A stretch of DNA of 64,000 bases from Piscinibacter sp. (GCA_016706565.1 JADJJI010000003.1:1-64000); one strand, 5' to 3'; shown: positions 22,645-33,679, counted from the stretch's first letter. Notes: generated from the letters alone by a model not told the origin. Numbers and translations: made by a program.

Positions 22645-24429
22645 ATGAGTTACCAGGTGCTGGCCCGCAAGTACCGACCGCACAGCTTCGAGGAGCTGGT
22701 CGGTCAGGAGCACGTCGTGCAGGCGTTGGCCAATGCCCTGACGCAGCAGCGGCTGCACCATGCCTACCTGTTCACCGGCACACGCGGCGTCGGCAAGACG
22801 ACCGTCTCGCGCATCCTCGCCAAGTCGCTGAACTGCACTGGCGCCGATGGCAGCGGCGGCATCACCGCGCAGCCCTGCGGCGTGTGCGATGCCTGCCGCG
22901 ACATCGATGCCGGCCGCTTCGTCGACTACGTCGAGCTCGACGCGGCGTCGAACCGCGGTGTCGAAGAGATCTCGCAGCTGCTCGATCAGTCCGTCTACAA
23001 GCCGGTGCTCGGCCGCTTCAAGGTCTACATGATCGACGAAGTGCACATGCTGTCGAACACCGCGTTCAACGCGATGCTGAAGACGCTGGAGGAGCCGCCC
23101 GAGTACCTCAAGTTCGTGCTGGCCACCACCGACCCGCAGAAGGTGCCGCCCACCGTGCTGTCGCGCTGCCTGCAGTTCAACCTGCGGCCGATGGCGCCGC
23201 AGACGGTGCAGGAGCACCTGGTCACCGTGCTGGCGCGCGAGGACATCGCCGCTGAACCCGGCGCGCTGCGCCTGATCGCGCGGGCGGCGCGCGGCTCGAT
23301 GCGCGACGCGCTCTCGCTGGCCGACCAGGCGATCGCCTTCGGGGCGGGTGCATTGGCCGAGGCCGGCGTGCGGCAGATGCTCGGCGCCGTGGACCGCGGC
23401 CATGCGGTGCGGCTGGTCGAGGCGCTCGCGGCGGGCGACGGTGCCGCGGTGGTGGGCTCGGTCGACGGGCTGCGTTCGCTCGGGCTGTCGGCCGCCGGCA
23501 CGCTCGAGGAGATGGCCTCGCTGCTGCAGCAGATGGCGGTGCAGCAGGCCGTGCCCGGCGCGCTCGATCCGAACGACCCGGACGCACCCGCGGTCGAGCG
23601 GCTCGCCTCTGCGTTGCCGGCCGACGAGACGCAGTTGCTCTACAGCATCGTCGTGCATGGCCGCGCCGAGCTGGCTCTGGCGCCCGACGAATACAGCGGT
23701 CTGGTGATGGTGTTGCTGCGCATGCTGGCCTTCCGGCCGGCCGGCAGCGGCTCCGCGGAGCGTGCCGTGGCGCGCGGTGCCGCAGCCCCGGCCGTCGTGC
23801 GCAGCCCGGTGGCGGCGCAGCCCGCCGTGGTGGCGGGTGCCCCGGCATTGCGTGTACCTGCGCCGCCGGTGAGGCCGACTCAACGCCCGCCCGTCGCGCG
23901 CTCGCCCGAGCCGCCGCCCTGGGTCGATGCGCCTGACGAGGCCGACGACGACCTGCCCACGGCTGCCGCGCCGCCGCGCGGCCCGATCCCCGAGCCGATG
24001 GCAATGGCCGTGCCGGACCTCGTCACCACGCCGCTGGGCGACCGCTGGGCGCTGCAGGTGCGCGAGCTGTGCGAGAGCGGCGCCATCAGCGCGCTGGTGC
24101 GCGAGCTGGCGATGCAGGCGCAGTGCCTGGCCCTCGACGACGCCGCCACGCCGGCGCGCTTCACGCTGCGCGTCGAACGCGAAACCCTGCGCAGCGCGGC
24201 CAACACCGACAAGCTTCAGGCCGCGCTCGCGCAGGCGCTGGGCCGGCCGGTGAAGTTGCAGCTCGAGGCCGGCGTGGCCGAGGATTCGCCGGCGCGCCGC
24301 GACGCTGCCGAGCGTGCGCGCCGGCAGGCCGAGGCCGAACAGATCATCCACGACGACCCGCTGGTGCAGGCCCTGATGGCGCAGTACAAGACCGCGCGCA
24401 TCGTGCCCGGCTCGGTCAAGCCGCATTGA
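22645..24429 (+). CDS. dnaX: DNA polymerase III subunit gamma/tau
   Basis: Clamp-loader ATPase of the replicative polymerase, 594 residues. ATG 22645 gives [20 protein letters not shown]. Features are Walker [13 protein letters not shown], a zinc module with CGVCDAC, Walker [11 protein letters not shown], the sensor region [16 protein letters not shown] and the arginine-rich [17 protein letters not shown] Pro/Ala-rich linker (about residues 370-455) separates the ATPase core from the tau C-terminal domain. The frame is intact. I saw no A-rich slippery site for gamma production. ybaB and recR follow, the classical dnaX-ybaB-recR order. Confidence 0.97.
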   Translation: MSYQVLARKYRPHSFEELVGQEHVVQALANALTQQRLHHAYLFTGTRGVGKTTVSRILAKSLNCTGADGSGGITAQPCGVCDACRDIDAGRFVDYVELDAASNRGVEEISQLLDQSVYKPVLGRFKVYMIDEVHMLSNTAFNAMLKTLEEPPEYLKFVLATTDPQKVPPTVLSRCLQFNLRPMAPQTVQEHLVTVLAREDIAAEPGALRLIARAARGSMRDALSLADQAIAFGAGALAEAGVRQMLGAVDRGHAVRLVEALAAGDGAAVVGSVDGLRSLGLSAAGTLEEMASLLQQMAVQQAVPGALDPNDPDAPAVERLASALPADETQLLYSIVVHGRAELALAPDEYSGLVMVLLRMLAFRPAGSGSAERAVARGAAAPAVVRSPVAAQPAVVAGAPALRVPAPPVRPTQRPPVARSPEPPPWVDAPDEADDDLPTAAAPPRGPIPEPMAMAVPDLVTTPLGDRWALQVRELCESGAISALVRELAMQAQCLALDDAATPARFTLRVERETLRSAANTDKLQAALAQALGRPVKLQLEAGVAEDSPARRDAAERARRQAEAEQIIHDDPLVQALMAQYKTARIVPGSVKPH

Positions 24430-24448
24430 TTTCGAAGGAGCATCCATC

Positions 24449-24775
24449 ATGATGAAGAACCAGCTGGCCGGGCTGATGAAGCAGGCCCAGGCGATGCAGG
24501 ACAACCTGAAGAAGGCGCAGGAAGAGCTCGCGCTGATCGAGGTCGAAGGCCAGTCCGGCGCCGGCCTCGTGAAGGTCACGATGACCTGCAAGCACGACGT
24601 CAAGCGCGTCGCCATCGACCCCAGCCTGCTCGCCGACGACAAGGACATGCTCGAGGACCTGGTGGCCGCCGCCTTCAACGACGCGATCCGCCGCGCCGAA
24701 GAGGTGAGCCAGCAGAAGATGGGCAAGCTCACCGCCGGCATGCCGATGCCGCCGGGCATGAAGTTCCCGTTCTGA
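24449..24775 (+). CDS. ybaB: YbaB/EbfC family nucleoid-associated protein
   Basis: Small DNA-binding protein of 108 residues. Begins [19 protein letters not shown] and ends MPPGMKFPF. The coiled helical N-terminus and the central [18 protein letters not shown] strand pair are typical. A gaaggag ribosome-binding site precedes two adjacent ATG codons (24449 and 24452), and either could be used. It lies between dnaX and recR. Confidence 0.95.
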   Translation: MMKNQLAGLMKQAQAMQDNLKKAQEELALIEVEGQSGAGLVKVTMTCKHDVKRVAIDPSLLADDKDMLEDLVAAAFNDAIRRAEEVSQQKMGKLTAGMPMPPGMKFPF

Positions 24776-24794
24776 TGGCGCTGCGCGCACTGCG

Positions 24795-25382
24795 ATGAGC
24801 GGTTCATCGCTCGACGCGCTGATCGAGGCGCTGCGCCGCCTGCCTGGCATCGGCGTCAAGTCGGCGCAGCGCATGGCCTTCCACTTGCTGCAGCACGACC
24901 GCGAGGGCGCGCAGCGGCTGGCGCAGGCGCTGCAGGCGGCATCGACTTCGGTGCGCCACTGCGAGCGCTGCCACACTTTCACCGAGGCACCGGTGTGCGG
25001 CATCTGCCTCGACCCGGCGCGCGACGCGCGCCAGCTCTGCGTCGTGGAGACACCGGCCGACCAGGCGGCGCTCGAGCGCACCGGCAGCTACCGCGGCCTG
25101 TACTTCGTGCTGATGGGCCGGCTGAGCCCGCTGGACGGCGTGGGCACGCGCGACATCGGCGCGCATGAGCTGCTGAGACGAGCCACCGACGGCGTGACCG
25201 AAGAGGTGATCATCGCCACCAGCTTCACCGCCGAGGGCGAGGCCACGGGCCACGTGCTGGCCGAGGCGCTGAAGGCGCGTGGCCTCAAGGTCACGCGGCT
25301 GGCGCGCGGCGTGCCGATCGGCAGCGAACTCGAGTACGTGGACCTGGGCACCATCGCCCACGCGCTGTCGGACCGCCGCTGA
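24795..25382 (+). CDS. recR: Recombination mediator protein RecR
   Basis: 195-residue protein that works with RecFO to load RecA at gaps. Starts [20 protein letters not shown] at ATG 24795, with the helix-hairpin-helix [17 protein letters not shown] four-cysteine zinc finger (CERCHTF...CGIC) follows, then the Toprim domain with [14 protein letters not shown] and [14 protein letters not shown]. It is the last gene of the dnaX-ybaB-recR unit and converges with mltD. Confidence 0.97.
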   Translation: MSGSSLDALIEALRRLPGIGVKSAQRMAFHLLQHDREGAQRLAQALQAASTSVRHCERCHTFTEAPVCGICLDPARDARQLCVVETPADQAALERTGSYRGLYFVLMGRLSPLDGVGTRDIGAHELLRRATDGVTEEVIIATSFTAEGEATGHVLAEALKARGLKVTRLARGVPIGSELEYVDLGTIAHALSDRR

Positions 25383-25399
25383 GCGCGGCAGTGCCGCGG

Positions 25400-26980
25400 C
25401 TACTTGCGCGCGGCCTTGCGCACGGCCTTGCGCATGGGTGCAGCGGCGCGGGCCTTCGTCGACTTGGCTGACTTGGCCGACTTCGTCGACTTCGCGGACG
25501 TCGCGCGCTGCACCACGTAGACGATGATCGGCTGCCCGGGCCGGAAGCTGGATCCCGCCGTCACGCCGTTCCAGTGCGCCACCTGCTGTGGGCTGACGCG
25601 GTAGCGGCGCGCCACGCTGCTCACGCTGTCGCGCTTGCCGGCCTTCAGCGCCACGCGGCGCATCGACGGGCCGTCGGGGGCGAGTGCCATCGTGGCGTTC
25701 TCGGCCAGATGCTCGGAGACGTCCGCGTGCCGCTGGTCGCTGCGCGGCACCAGCAGCGTGGAGCCGGCGCGCACCAGGTAATGCGGCGGGATGCCGTTGA
25801 CCTCGCGCAGCTCTTCTTCGCTCATGCCGACCTGCTTCGCGGCATCGGCCGGCCGCAGCAACTTCGGTGCGACCCAGGCCGTCCAGCTGGCCAGGCGACC
25901 GCGGTGCTGCGGCAGATCGCGAACGAAGTGGTTGGCGTTGTCGTAAGGCAGCAGCACCTGCGGCGTGCCGGCGGCCAGGATCACTGGCCGGTTCATCTGC
26001 GGGTTCAGCGCCTTGAACTCATCCAGCGGCAGGCGCGCCAGCCGGGCGGCGAGCTCGACGTCGATGTCGCGCTCGATCGCCACGGCAAGGAAGTACGGGT
26101 GATTGGCCAGATCGGGCAACTGCAGACCGTAGGCCGCCGGTCGCGCGACGATGTTCTTCACCGCCTGCAGCTTGGGCACGTACAGACGAGTCTCGTCGGG
26201 CATGCGCAGGCTCTCGTAGCCCGTGGGCAGTCCTGCGCGGCGATTGCGGGCGATCGCTCGCTGCACGTTGCCTTCGCCCCAGTTGTAGGCGGCCAGTGCC
26301 AGATGCCAGTCGCCGAACATGCCGTGCAGCTTGCCCAGGTAGTCGAGCGCCGCGCGCGTGGACGCGAGCACGTCGCGCCGGTCGTCGCGGAACACGTTCT
26401 GGCGCAGTTCGAAGTTGCGGCCCGTGGCCGGCATGAACTGCCACATGCCCGAGGCCTTGGCCGACGAGATCGCCTGCGGATTGAAGGCGCTCTCGATGAA
26501 CGGCAGCAGCGCCAGTTCGGTCGGCATGCCGCGCTTCTCGACCTCCTCGACGATGTGGAACAGGTAGCGGCTGCCACGCTCGGTCATGCGCTGCACGTAG
26601 TCGGGCCGCGTGGCGTACCAGCGTTCGCGGTCGCGCACCAGCGGATTGTCGAGCTCGGGCATCGCGAAGCCCACACGCAAGCGTGCCCACAGGTCGAGCT
26701 GGGCGGATCGGTCGTCGAGATCGAGGCGCACCTCGGGACGCAGCGGGTCGACGGCGGCCGGCGTCGGTGCCGGTTCATCGGCCACGGCGGCCGGCGGCGG
26801 GGGGCTGGCAGGCACCGCCGGTCCGGGCGGCGCTGCAGGCGGCTCCACCGGGGTCACCACCGCCGGTGCCGGCGCACTGGCCTGGCCGCCTTCGGCAGCC
26901 GGCGTGCTCGCGCAGCCGGCCATCACGGCGAGCCCACCGACCATCACCGCAGCCAGTGCGGCGCGTCGAAGCATGTTCAT
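25400..26980 (-). CDS. mltD: Membrane-bound lytic murein transglycosylase D
   Basis: Outer-membrane lipoprotein that cleaves peptidoglycan, 526 residues. ATG 26978-26980 begins MNMLRRAALAAVMVGGLAVM, then AGC with lipid attachment expected at Cys23. A Pro/Ala-rich linker precedes the SLT domain, with catalytic Glu in LLPFIESAFNPQA, then SSAKASGMWQFMP and AAYNWGEGNV. Two LysM modules follow (SEEELREVNGIPPHYLV and SVARRYRVSPQQVAHWNG). The tail is a Lys/Ser/Ala repeat (SAKSTKSAKSAKSTK) ending KAVRKAARK. The start overlaps the gloB stop by four bases, so the two are probably co-transcribed. Confidence 0.94.
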   Translation of the reverse strand: MNMLRRAALAAVMVGGLAVMAGCASTPAAEGGQASAPAPAVVTPVEPPAAPPGPAVPASPPPPAAVADEPAPTPAAVDPLRPEVRLDLDDRSAQLDLWARLRVGFAMPELDNPLVRDRERWYATRPDYVQRMTERGSRYLFHIVEEVEKRGMPTELALLPFIESAFNPQAISSAKASGMWQFMPATGRNFELRQNVFRDDRRDVLASTRAALDYLGKLHGMFGDWHLALAAYNWGEGNVQRAIARNRRAGLPTGYESLRMPDETRLYVPKLQAVKNIVARPAAYGLQLPDLANHPYFLAVAIERDIDVELAARLARLPLDEFKALNPQMNRPVILAAGTPQVLLPYDNANHFVRDLPQHRGRLASWTAWVAPKLLRPADAAKQVGMSEEELREVNGIPPHYLVRAGSTLLVPRSDQRHADVSEHLAENATMALAPDGPSMRRVALKAGKRDSVSSVARRYRVSPQQVAHWNGVTAGSSFRPGQPIIVYVVQRATSAKSTKSAKSAKSTKARAAAPMRKAVRKAARK

Positions 26981-27747
26981 CGGAAATCGTTCTTCCAGCG
27001 GCGCAGTGCCGCAAAGACATCGCTGCCTGCCGTGCTGGCTGCACCGTGCCGGGTGGCCGAGCGGACGATGGCGCTCTGGTCGCAGCGCAGGAAAGGGTTC
27101 ACCTCGCGCTCGACCGCGATGCTCGACGGCAGCGTGGGCCGGTTGTCGGCGCGCAGCGCCTCGCAGTCGGCGCTGTAGCGCGCCAGCGCGGCATTGTCGG
27201 GTTCCACCGCGCGGGCGAACTTCAGGTTGGACAAGGTGTACTCGTGCGCGCAGCACACGCGGCTGTCACCCGGCAGCGCCGCCAGGCGCGACAGCGAGCG
27301 GTGCATCTGCTCGGGCGTGCCCTCGAACAGGCGGCCGCAACCGCCCGAGAACAACGTGTCGCCGCAGAAGAGGATCGGGGCGCCTTCGCGCCCCGCATGG
27401 AAGTAGGCGATGTGGCCGGCCGTGTGCCCCGGCACCTCGATCACCTCGAAGCGCTGGTCGAGCACCTCGACCGCATCGCCATCGTCGAGCGCCACGTACG
27501 GTGTGGGGATCTGCTCGCGGCGCGGGCCGTAGACGGGCCCCTTCAGCCGGCTGCGCAATGCATCGACACCGCCCACATGGTCGCCATGGTGATGGGTCAC
27601 TAGAATCGCCGCCAGCGCCAACCGGCGGGCATCGAGCGCGGCCTGCACCGGCGCTGCTTCACCTGGATCCACCACGACGGCGCTCGTGCCGTCGTCGAGC
27701 ATCCAGATGTAGTTGTCGGTGAAGGCGGGCAGGGCAGTCAGATTCAT
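26977..27747 (-). CDS. gloB: Hydroxyacylglutathione hydrolase (glyoxalase II)
   Basis: Metallo-beta-lactamase-fold enzyme that hydrolyses S-lactoylglutathione in methylglyoxal detoxification, 256 residues. Starts MNLTALPAFTDNYIWML at ATG 27745-27747; the ATG three bases upstream is an alternative. The metal motif THHHGDHVGG, then VPGHTAGH, FCGDTLFSGGCGRLFEGT and HEYTLSNLKFA are all present. It diverges from a methyltransferase gene whose start overlaps this one on the other strand. Confidence 0.95.
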   Translation of the reverse strand: MNLTALPAFTDNYIWMLDDGTSAVVVDPGEAAPVQAALDARRLALAAILVTHHHGDHVGGVDALRSRLKGPVYGPRREQIPTPYVALDDGDAVEVLDQRFEVIEVPGHTAGHIAYFHAGREGAPILFCGDTLFSGGCGRLFEGTPEQMHRSLSRLAALPGDSRVCCAHEYTLSNLKFARAVEPDNAALARYSADCEALRADNRPTLPSSIAVEREVNPFLRCDQSAIVRSATRHGAASTAGSDVFAALRRWKNDFR

Positions 27748-27748
27748 C

Positions 27749-28561
27749 ATGGCGCACAGCGAGCGGATTATAGGTTTGGCCCAGTGGCTCGCCACGCCGG
27801 CAGGGAGATACCTGCTGGCGTGGGAGCAGCATCACCTCGACCTGGCCGTGGCCGACCTGTTCGGCTTTCACGCGCTGCAGGTGGGGCTGCCCGAACTCGA
27901 TGCGCTGCGCGCCAATCGCATGCCGCACCGCTGGGTCGGCTGCGAGAGCGTCGAGCCGCCGCCATCCGAAGGCGAGCCGATGCCGCGCGCCGCGGTGGCG
28001 CTGAACCTCGACTTCGACGCGCTGCCCTTCGACAGCGCCAGCCTCGATCTCGTCGTGCTGCCGCACACGCTGGAGATGGCGCGCGATCCGCACCAGACGC
28101 TGCGCGAGGTCGAGCGCGTGCTCGTGCCGGAAGGCCGCGTGGTGATCGTCGGCTTCAACCCGGCCAGCCTGTGGGGCCTGCGCCAGGGGCTGGGCCGGGC
28201 CCGTCTCGGGCTGGGCCTGGGCCGGCAGCGACCGCTGTTTCTGCCCGCCACCGGTGAGTTCCTCGGCTATCGGCGCCTGCGCGACTGGCTGCGCCTGCTC
28301 AGCTTCGAGGTGGAGTCGGGCCGCTTCGGCTGCTATCGCCCGCCGGTGAGCTCGGAGCGCTGGCTGCAGCGCTACGAATGGATGGACGGCTCCGGCGAGC
28401 GCTGGTGGCCGGTATTCGGTGCTGCCTACTTCGTCGTGGCGGTCAAGCGCGTGCGCGGCATGCGGCTGGTGGGGCTGGTGCGCGACCAGCGCCAGCGGGT
28501 CAAGGCGGCCGCCACGGTGGCCACGCACAGGCGCCGCGAGCGCGAGAAAGAACCGGCATGA
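27749..28561 (+). CDS. Class I SAM-dependent methyltransferase
   Basis: 270-residue methyltransferase of the type often found between gloB and rnhA in betaproteobacteria. ATG 27749 gives [20 protein letters not shown]. The Rossmann part includes [35 protein letters not shown] and [17 protein letters not shown]. Several motifs match the methyltransf_11 family. The first glycine-rich SAM motif is weak. The substrate is unknown. The ATG is only two bases from the gloB start on the opposite strand, so the promoters must overlap the coding starts. The stop overlaps rnhA (ATGA). Confidence 0.85.
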   Translation: MAHSERIIGLAQWLATPAGRYLLAWEQHHLDLAVADLFGFHALQVGLPELDALRANRMPHRWVGCESVEPPPSEGEPMPRAAVALNLDFDALPFDSASLDLVVLPHTLEMARDPHQTLREVERVLVPEGRVVIVGFNPASLWGLRQGLGRARLGLGLGRQRPLFLPATGEFLGYRRLRDWLRLLSFEVESGRFGCYRPPVSSERWLQRYEWMDGSGERWWPVFGAAYFVVAVKRVRGMRLVGLVRDQRQRVKAAATVATHRRREREKEPA

Positions 28562-29019
28562 CGGCAGCGGCCCCGGCGGTCAAGCGCCCCCACGTGGTCA
28601 TCTATACCGACGGTGCCTGCAAGGGCAACCCGGGCCGCGGCGGCTGGGGCGCCTGGCTGCGCACCGGCGAGCACGAGAAGGAGTTGTTCGGCGGCGAACT
28701 GCTGACCACCAACAACCGCATGGAACTCACCGCGGTGATCGAGGCTCTGGCTTCGCTGAAGCGCACCTGCGACGTCACGGTGCACACCGACAGCGAGTAC
28801 GTGCGCAAGGGCATGACCGAATGGATCCATGGCTGGAAGCAGCGCGGCTGGAAGACGGCCGACCGCAAGCCGGTGAAGAACGCCGAGCTGTGGCAGCGCC
28901 TGGACGCGCTTCGCCAGCTTCACCACGTCGAGTGGCGGTGGGTGAAGGGGCATTCCGGCGACCCGGGCAACGAACGCGCCGATGCACTGGCCAATCGTGG
29001 GGTGGAAAGCGTGGTTTGA
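28558..29019 (+). CDS. rnhA: Ribonuclease HI
   Basis: Degrades the RNA strand of RNA-DNA hybrids, 153 residues. ATG 28558 overlaps the methyltransferase stop. The catalytic acidic residues lie in [42 protein letters not shown] and [10 protein letters not shown]. The length and all four carboxylates are normal, so it should be active. Confidence 0.97.
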   Translation: MTAAAPAVKRPHVVIYTDGACKGNPGRGGWGAWLRTGEHEKELFGGELLTTNNRMELTAVIEALASLKRTCDVTVHTDSEYVRKGMTEWIHGWKQRGWKTADRKPVKNAELWQRLDALRQLHHVEWRWVKGHSGDPGNERADALANRGVESVV

Positions 29020-29086
29020 GGGTAGCCGCCGCTGCAGCGTTTCGCGCACGACGTTACAGTCTGCCGGCATCTCGGAAAGCAGGGAC

Positions 29087-30271
29087 TTGAAGATCCTGCA
29101 TACCGTCATCGCCGTGGTCGGCATCGCTGCCGCCAGTGGCGCCGCCTGGTGGGTCCAGAACAAAGGCGCCAGCAGCGGCTCGCAGCCGGCGGTCTCGCCC
29201 TCCGCGGCCGCGGCTTCTGCGGCGGGCGCCGGCCCCGCCGCCGGCGGGCCGATCCCCGTGGAAGTGGGCCGTGTCACCGTGACGCGCATCGAGGACGATG
29301 CGCAGTCCGTCGGTTCGCTGCGCTCGCGCCAGGGCGTGATGCTGCGCCCCGAGGTCAGCGGCCGCATCGCCCGCATCGGTTTTCGCGACGGGCAGCGTGT
29401 CAAGCGCGGCCAGCTGCTGGTGCAGCTCGACGACACGCTGCAGCGCGCCCAGTTGCAGCAGGCGCAGGCGCAGGCCAGCATCGCCCGCACCAATCTCGAG
29501 CGCAACCGCGAGCTGCTGGCGCAGAACTTCGTCAGCGCGAGCGCCGTCGACCAGAGTGCCGCGGCGCTGGAGGTGACCGAGGCCCAGGTGGCGCTGTCTC
29601 AGGCCCAGCTCGCGCGTATGCGCATCGAGGCCCCGTTCGACGGCGTGGCCGGTATCGCCTCGGTGAACCTGGGCGACTACGTGAAGGACGGCGCGGACCT
29701 GGTCAACATCGAGGATTCGTCCTCGATGTCGGTGGACTTCCGCCTGCCCGAGCGTTACCTCGCCCGGCTCAAGCCCGGGCAGCCGGTGGACGTGCAACTC
29801 GACGCCTTGCCGGGGCGCAGCTTCCCGGCGCGCATCGACGCCATCGATTCGCAGATCGACGCCAACGGCCGCTCGCTGCTCGTGCGCGCGCGGCTGCCCA
29901 ATCCGCAGGGCGAGCTGCGCGCCGGCATGTTCGCGCGCACCCGCACGGTGTTCGCTGTGCGTGAGCAGGCGCTGGTGGTGCCCGAGGAGGCCCTGGTGCC
30001 GCTGGGCGGCAAGCAGTACCTCATCAAGGTGGTGGACGGCCCGGGCGGAAAGGTCTCGCAGCGGCTGGAGGCACGCATCGGCATGCGCCTGCCGGGCAAG
30101 GCCGAGATCACCGAGGGCCTGGCCGCCGGCGACCTGGTCGTCACCGCCGGGCAGGCCCGGCTGCTGCGCGGCGAGGGGCTGCCGTTGCGCGTGGTCGAGG
30201 TCGGCCGCGAGGCGCCGCGTGGCGCCAGTTCGCCGGCCAAGGGCGCGAGCCTGAACCGCTCCGCCGTCTGA
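29087..30271 (+). CDS. RND efflux periplasmic adaptor (HlyD/MexA family)
   Basis: About 394-residue membrane-fusion protein. The best start is TTG 29087, just after a ggaaag-like ribosome-binding site. It gives an N-terminal membrane anchor LHTVIAVVGIAAASGAAWWV. A lipoyl half-motif (VSGRIARIGFRDGQRVKRGQ) is followed by a coiled-coil hairpin (about 29440-29610) and then the second half (MRIEAPFDGVAGIASVNLGD). It is followed 16 bases later by the pump gene. No outer-membrane channel gene is adjacent, so TolC or a distant channel is presumed. The exported compound is unknown. Confidence 0.9.
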   Translation: MKILHTVIAVVGIAAASGAAWWVQNKGASSGSQPAVSPSAAAASAAGAGPAAGGPIPVEVGRVTVTRIEDDAQSVGSLRSRQGVMLRPEVSGRIARIGFRDGQRVKRGQLLVQLDDTLQRAQLQQAQAQASIARTNLERNRELLAQNFVSASAVDQSAAALEVTEAQVALSQAQLARMRIEAPFDGVAGIASVNLGDYVKDGADLVNIEDSSSMSVDFRLPERYLARLKPGQPVDVQLDALPGRSFPARIDAIDSQIDANGRSLLVRARLPNPQGELRAGMFARTRTVFAVREQALVVPEEALVPLGGKQYLIKVVDGPGGKVSQRLEARIGMRLPGKAEITEGLAAGDLVVTAGQARLLRGEGLPLRVVEVGREAPRGASSPAKGASLNRSAV

Positions 30272-30287
30272 GCGGCCGCGGCGTGCC

Positions 30288-33200
30288 ATGAAGTTCTCCG
30301 AAACCTCGATCCGCCGGCCGGTCTTCGCGACGGTGATGTCGCTGCTGCTGGTGCTGGTGGGCGCAGTGTCGTTCATGGGCCTGCAGGTGCGCGAGTACCC
30401 GCGCATCGACGAGCCGGTGGTCAACGTGACGACGCGTCTGACCGGCGCCTCGTCGGAGGTGATCGAGTCGCAGGTCACCAAGCCGCTCGAAGACTCGATC
30501 TCCGGCATCGAGGGCGTGGACATCATCACCTCGGTGTCGCGTGCCGAGCAGAGCCAGATCACGGTGCGCTTCAAGCTCAGCAAGAGCCCGGAAGACGCCG
30601 CCGCCGACGTGCGCGACCGCGTCTCGCGGGTGCGCGGCCGCCTGCCCGATGCGATCGACGAGCCGGTCATCGCCAAGGTGGAGGCCGACGCCACGCCGAC
30701 GATCTGGCTGGCCTTCAGCAGCGAGACGCTCTCGCCGCTGGAGATCACCGACCTGATCAATCGCGTCGTCAAGCCGCGGCTGCAGACGGTGCCGGGCGTG
30801 GCCGACGTGCAGATCAACGGCGACCGCAAGTTCTCGATGCGCATCTGGGTCGACCCGGACAAGCTCGCCGCCTTCCGGCTCACCGTGCAGGATGTCGAGG
30901 ACGCGCTGCGCAAGCAGAACCTCGAGGTGCCGGCCGGGCGCATCGAGAGCCAGCAGCGCGAGTTCAGCGTCACCGCGCAGACCGATCTGGTGTCGCCGGC
31001 GCAGTTCGGCGAGATCGCGCTGAAGACCGCCAGCGGCTACGTGGTGCGCCTGCGCGACATCGCGCGCATCGAGCAGGCCGCGGCGAGCGAACGTTCGAGC
31101 GTGCGCCTGAACGGCGTGCCGGCGGTGTCGATGGGCGTGATCCGCCAGGCCACCGCCAACCCGCTGGAGGTGGCCGACGGCGTGCGCCAGGTGATGCCGA
31201 AGATCCAGCTCGACCTGCCGCCCGCGGTGCGCGTGCAGCAGGCCAACGACAACTCCATCTTCATCGACCGCTCGATCAAGTCGGTCTACAAGACCATCGC
31301 CGAGGCGGTGCTGCTGGTGGCGCTGGTGGTGTTCGTGTTCCTGCGCACGCTGCGCGCATCGATCATCCCGCTGGTCACGATTCCCGTCAGCCTGATCGGC
31401 GTGTTCGGCCTGATGGCCGCGGCCGGCTTCACCATCAACACGCTCACGCTGCTGGCCCTGGTGCTGGCCATCGGTCTGGTGGTCGACGACGCGATCGTCG
31501 TGCTGGAGAACATCTTCCGCCACGTCGAGGAGGGCCTGAGCCCCTTCCAGGCGGCGTTGCGCGGCGCCAAGGAGGTCGGCTTCGCGGTGGTGGCGATGAC
31601 GATGACGCTGGCCGCGGTGTACGCGCCGCTGGCCTTCACGCCGGGGCGCACCGGGCGCCTGTTCGTCGAGTTCGCACTGACCCTGGCCGGCGCGGTGATC
31701 GTCTCCGGCTTCACCGCGCTGACGCTCACGCCGATGATGTGCAGCAAGCTGCTGCGCCACAACCCGAGCCGAACCGCTTCGACCGCCTGATGGAGGCGCT
31801 GCTGGTGTGGACCAGCGCGCGCTACGAGGTGTCGCTGCGCTGGGTGCTGCTGCGGCGCTGGATCGTGCTGCTGATCATGGCGATCTCGGCCGGGGCGAGC
31901 TGGTGGCTGTTCAAGACGGCGAAGAGCGAGCTCGCGCCGCTGGAGGATCGCGGCGTGATCCTGGCCACCGTCAACGCCCCCGACGGCTCGACGCTGGAGT
32001 ACACGCAGCGCTACATGCAGGCGATCGAGCGCATCGGCATGAGCTACCCGGAGTTCGACCGTGTGTTCGTGGTCACCGGCAACCCGACGGTGTCGCAGGG
32101 CGTGGCATTCCTGCGCACCACCGACTGGTCGGAGCGTTCGCGCAGCACGCAGCTCCTGAGCCGCGAGTTGCTGCCGAAGTTCGCCATGCTGCCCGGCGTC
32201 TCCGCCTTCCCGATCACGCCGCCTTCGCTCGGCCAGGGCTTCCGCGAGCGGGCGATCAACTTCGTCATCGTGAGCTCCGACTCCTACGCGAACCTGGCCA
32301 GCGTGTCGCAGCAAATCCTCGCCGAGATGGCGAAGAATCCGGGCATCGTGCAGCCCGACAGCGACCTGCGGCTGAACAAGCCGGAACTGTTCATCCAGGT
32401 CGACCGCGACCGCGCTGCGGATGCCGGCGTCGCCGTGGACCAGGTGGCGCGCACCATCGAGTCCATGCTCGGCGGGCGCAACGTGACGCGCTACAAGCGC
32501 GATGCCGAGCAGTACGACGTGATCGTGCAGACCGAGGGCCGCGGACGCACCACGCCGGAGGACATCGACCGCATGTTCGTGCGCGGCAAGGGCGACGCGA
32601 TGGTGCCGCTGGCCTCGCTGGTGACGGTGCGCGAGTCGGTCAGCCCGCGCGAGCTGAATCACTTCAACCAGCGCCGCTCCGTCGCGCTGACGGCCAACCT
32701 GGCACCGGGCTACTCGATGGGCGAGGCGCTGGAGTTCATGGACCGGACCGCCGCCAAGGTGCTCAAGCCCGGCTACGCCACCGAACTCAACGGCATGTCG
32801 CGCGAATTCCGAGCCTCCAGCGGCGCGCTCGGGCTGGTGTTCGTGCTGGCGCTGCTGTTCATCTTCCTGGTGCTGTCGGCGCAGTTCGAGAGCTTCGTCG
32901 ACCCGTTCGTGATCCTGCTGGCGGTGCCGCTGTCGATGGTGGGCGCGCTGGCAGCGATGCGGCTGACCGGCGGCACGCTCAACGTGTATTCCCAGATCGG
33001 CCTGATCACGCTGGTCGGCCTGATCACCAAGCACGGCATCCTGATCGTCGAATTCAGCAACCAACTGCGCCAGCAGGGCCGCGCGATGCACGAGGCGGTG
33101 GTCGAGGCGGCGGCACTGCGCCTGCGCCCCATCCTGATGACCACCGGGGCCATGGTGCTGGGCGCGTTGCCGCTGGCGCTGGCCACCGGCGCCGGCGCCG

Positions 33201-33367
33201 AAAGCCGCCAGCAGATCGGCTGGGTGATCGTCGGCGGCATGTCGCTGGGCACGCTGCTGACGATCTTCGTTGTGCCCACCATGTACACGTTTTTCGCGCG
33301 GGGCACCGTGCCCGGCGAGATCACCACGCCGGCCGACCCGCACGAAGAGGCGGCCGTGGCGCACTGA
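30288..33367 (+). CDS. RND efflux pump permease (one frameshift)
   Basis: Proton-driven inner-membrane pump of about 1,026 residues, in the HAE-type RND family. Starts MKFSETSIRRPVFATVMSLL. The N-terminal half has the first helix, the porter domain (ISGIEGVDIITSVSRAEQSQ) and the helix-4 acidic pair in LALVLAIGLVVDDAIVVLEN. The C-terminal half includes VYSQIGLITLVGLITKHGIL and RPILMTTGAMVLGALPLALA. An indel near 31771 (…RHNP/EPNRFDRL) puts the halves in two frames. It partners the adaptor gene just upstream. The broken frame is likely a sequence error. Confidence 0.92.
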
Positions 33368-33391
33368 ACGCCTCGCCGCCAGCCGCGTTGC

Positions 33392-33679
33392 CTAGACGCG
33401 TGCCCGCATCGCCCGCCGGGCCTGCACGAACTCGAACGCGAAGCTCACCGCGTCGCTGATCGCGCGCTCGTTGTCGCCGCGCTCCTTGTCGGTCAGGTAG
33501 AAGGCGAAGTCCACCTCGTGGCGGATGTAGCGCGGCGGCAGCCGGTTCAGCGCCACGCAGGCGACGTCGGCCAGCAGCTCCGGCGTCGCCATGTGCGAGA
33601 AGCGTGCCGAAGCGGCCTTGACGGCCTCGAACACCGAGCGTTCGTGGTGGTTGAAGATGGTCTCGAAATCGGCGCTCAT
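33392..33679 (-). CDS. ComFB-like small protein
   Basis: 95 residues from ATG 33677-33679 (MSADFETIFNHHERSVFEAV). The pattern of an N-terminal acidic/Asn-His patch, then LLADVACVALNRLPPRYIRH and a final helix, resembles the late competence protein ComFB family. No competence genes are adjacent. In cyanobacteria, ComFB-type proteins have been tied to cyclic dinucleotide binding; whether this one binds nucleotides is unknown. It lies convergent to the RND pump gene. Confidence 0.65.
   Translation of the reverse strand: MSADFETIFNHHERSVFEAVKAASARFSHMATPELLADVACVALNRLPPRYIRHEVDFAFYLTDKERGDNERAISDAVSFAFEFVQARRAMRARV

Noticed and set aside
22645-24429. Programmed frameshift site in dnaX
   Set aside because: No A-rich slippery heptamer with a downstream hairpin was seen; the full tau frame is open.
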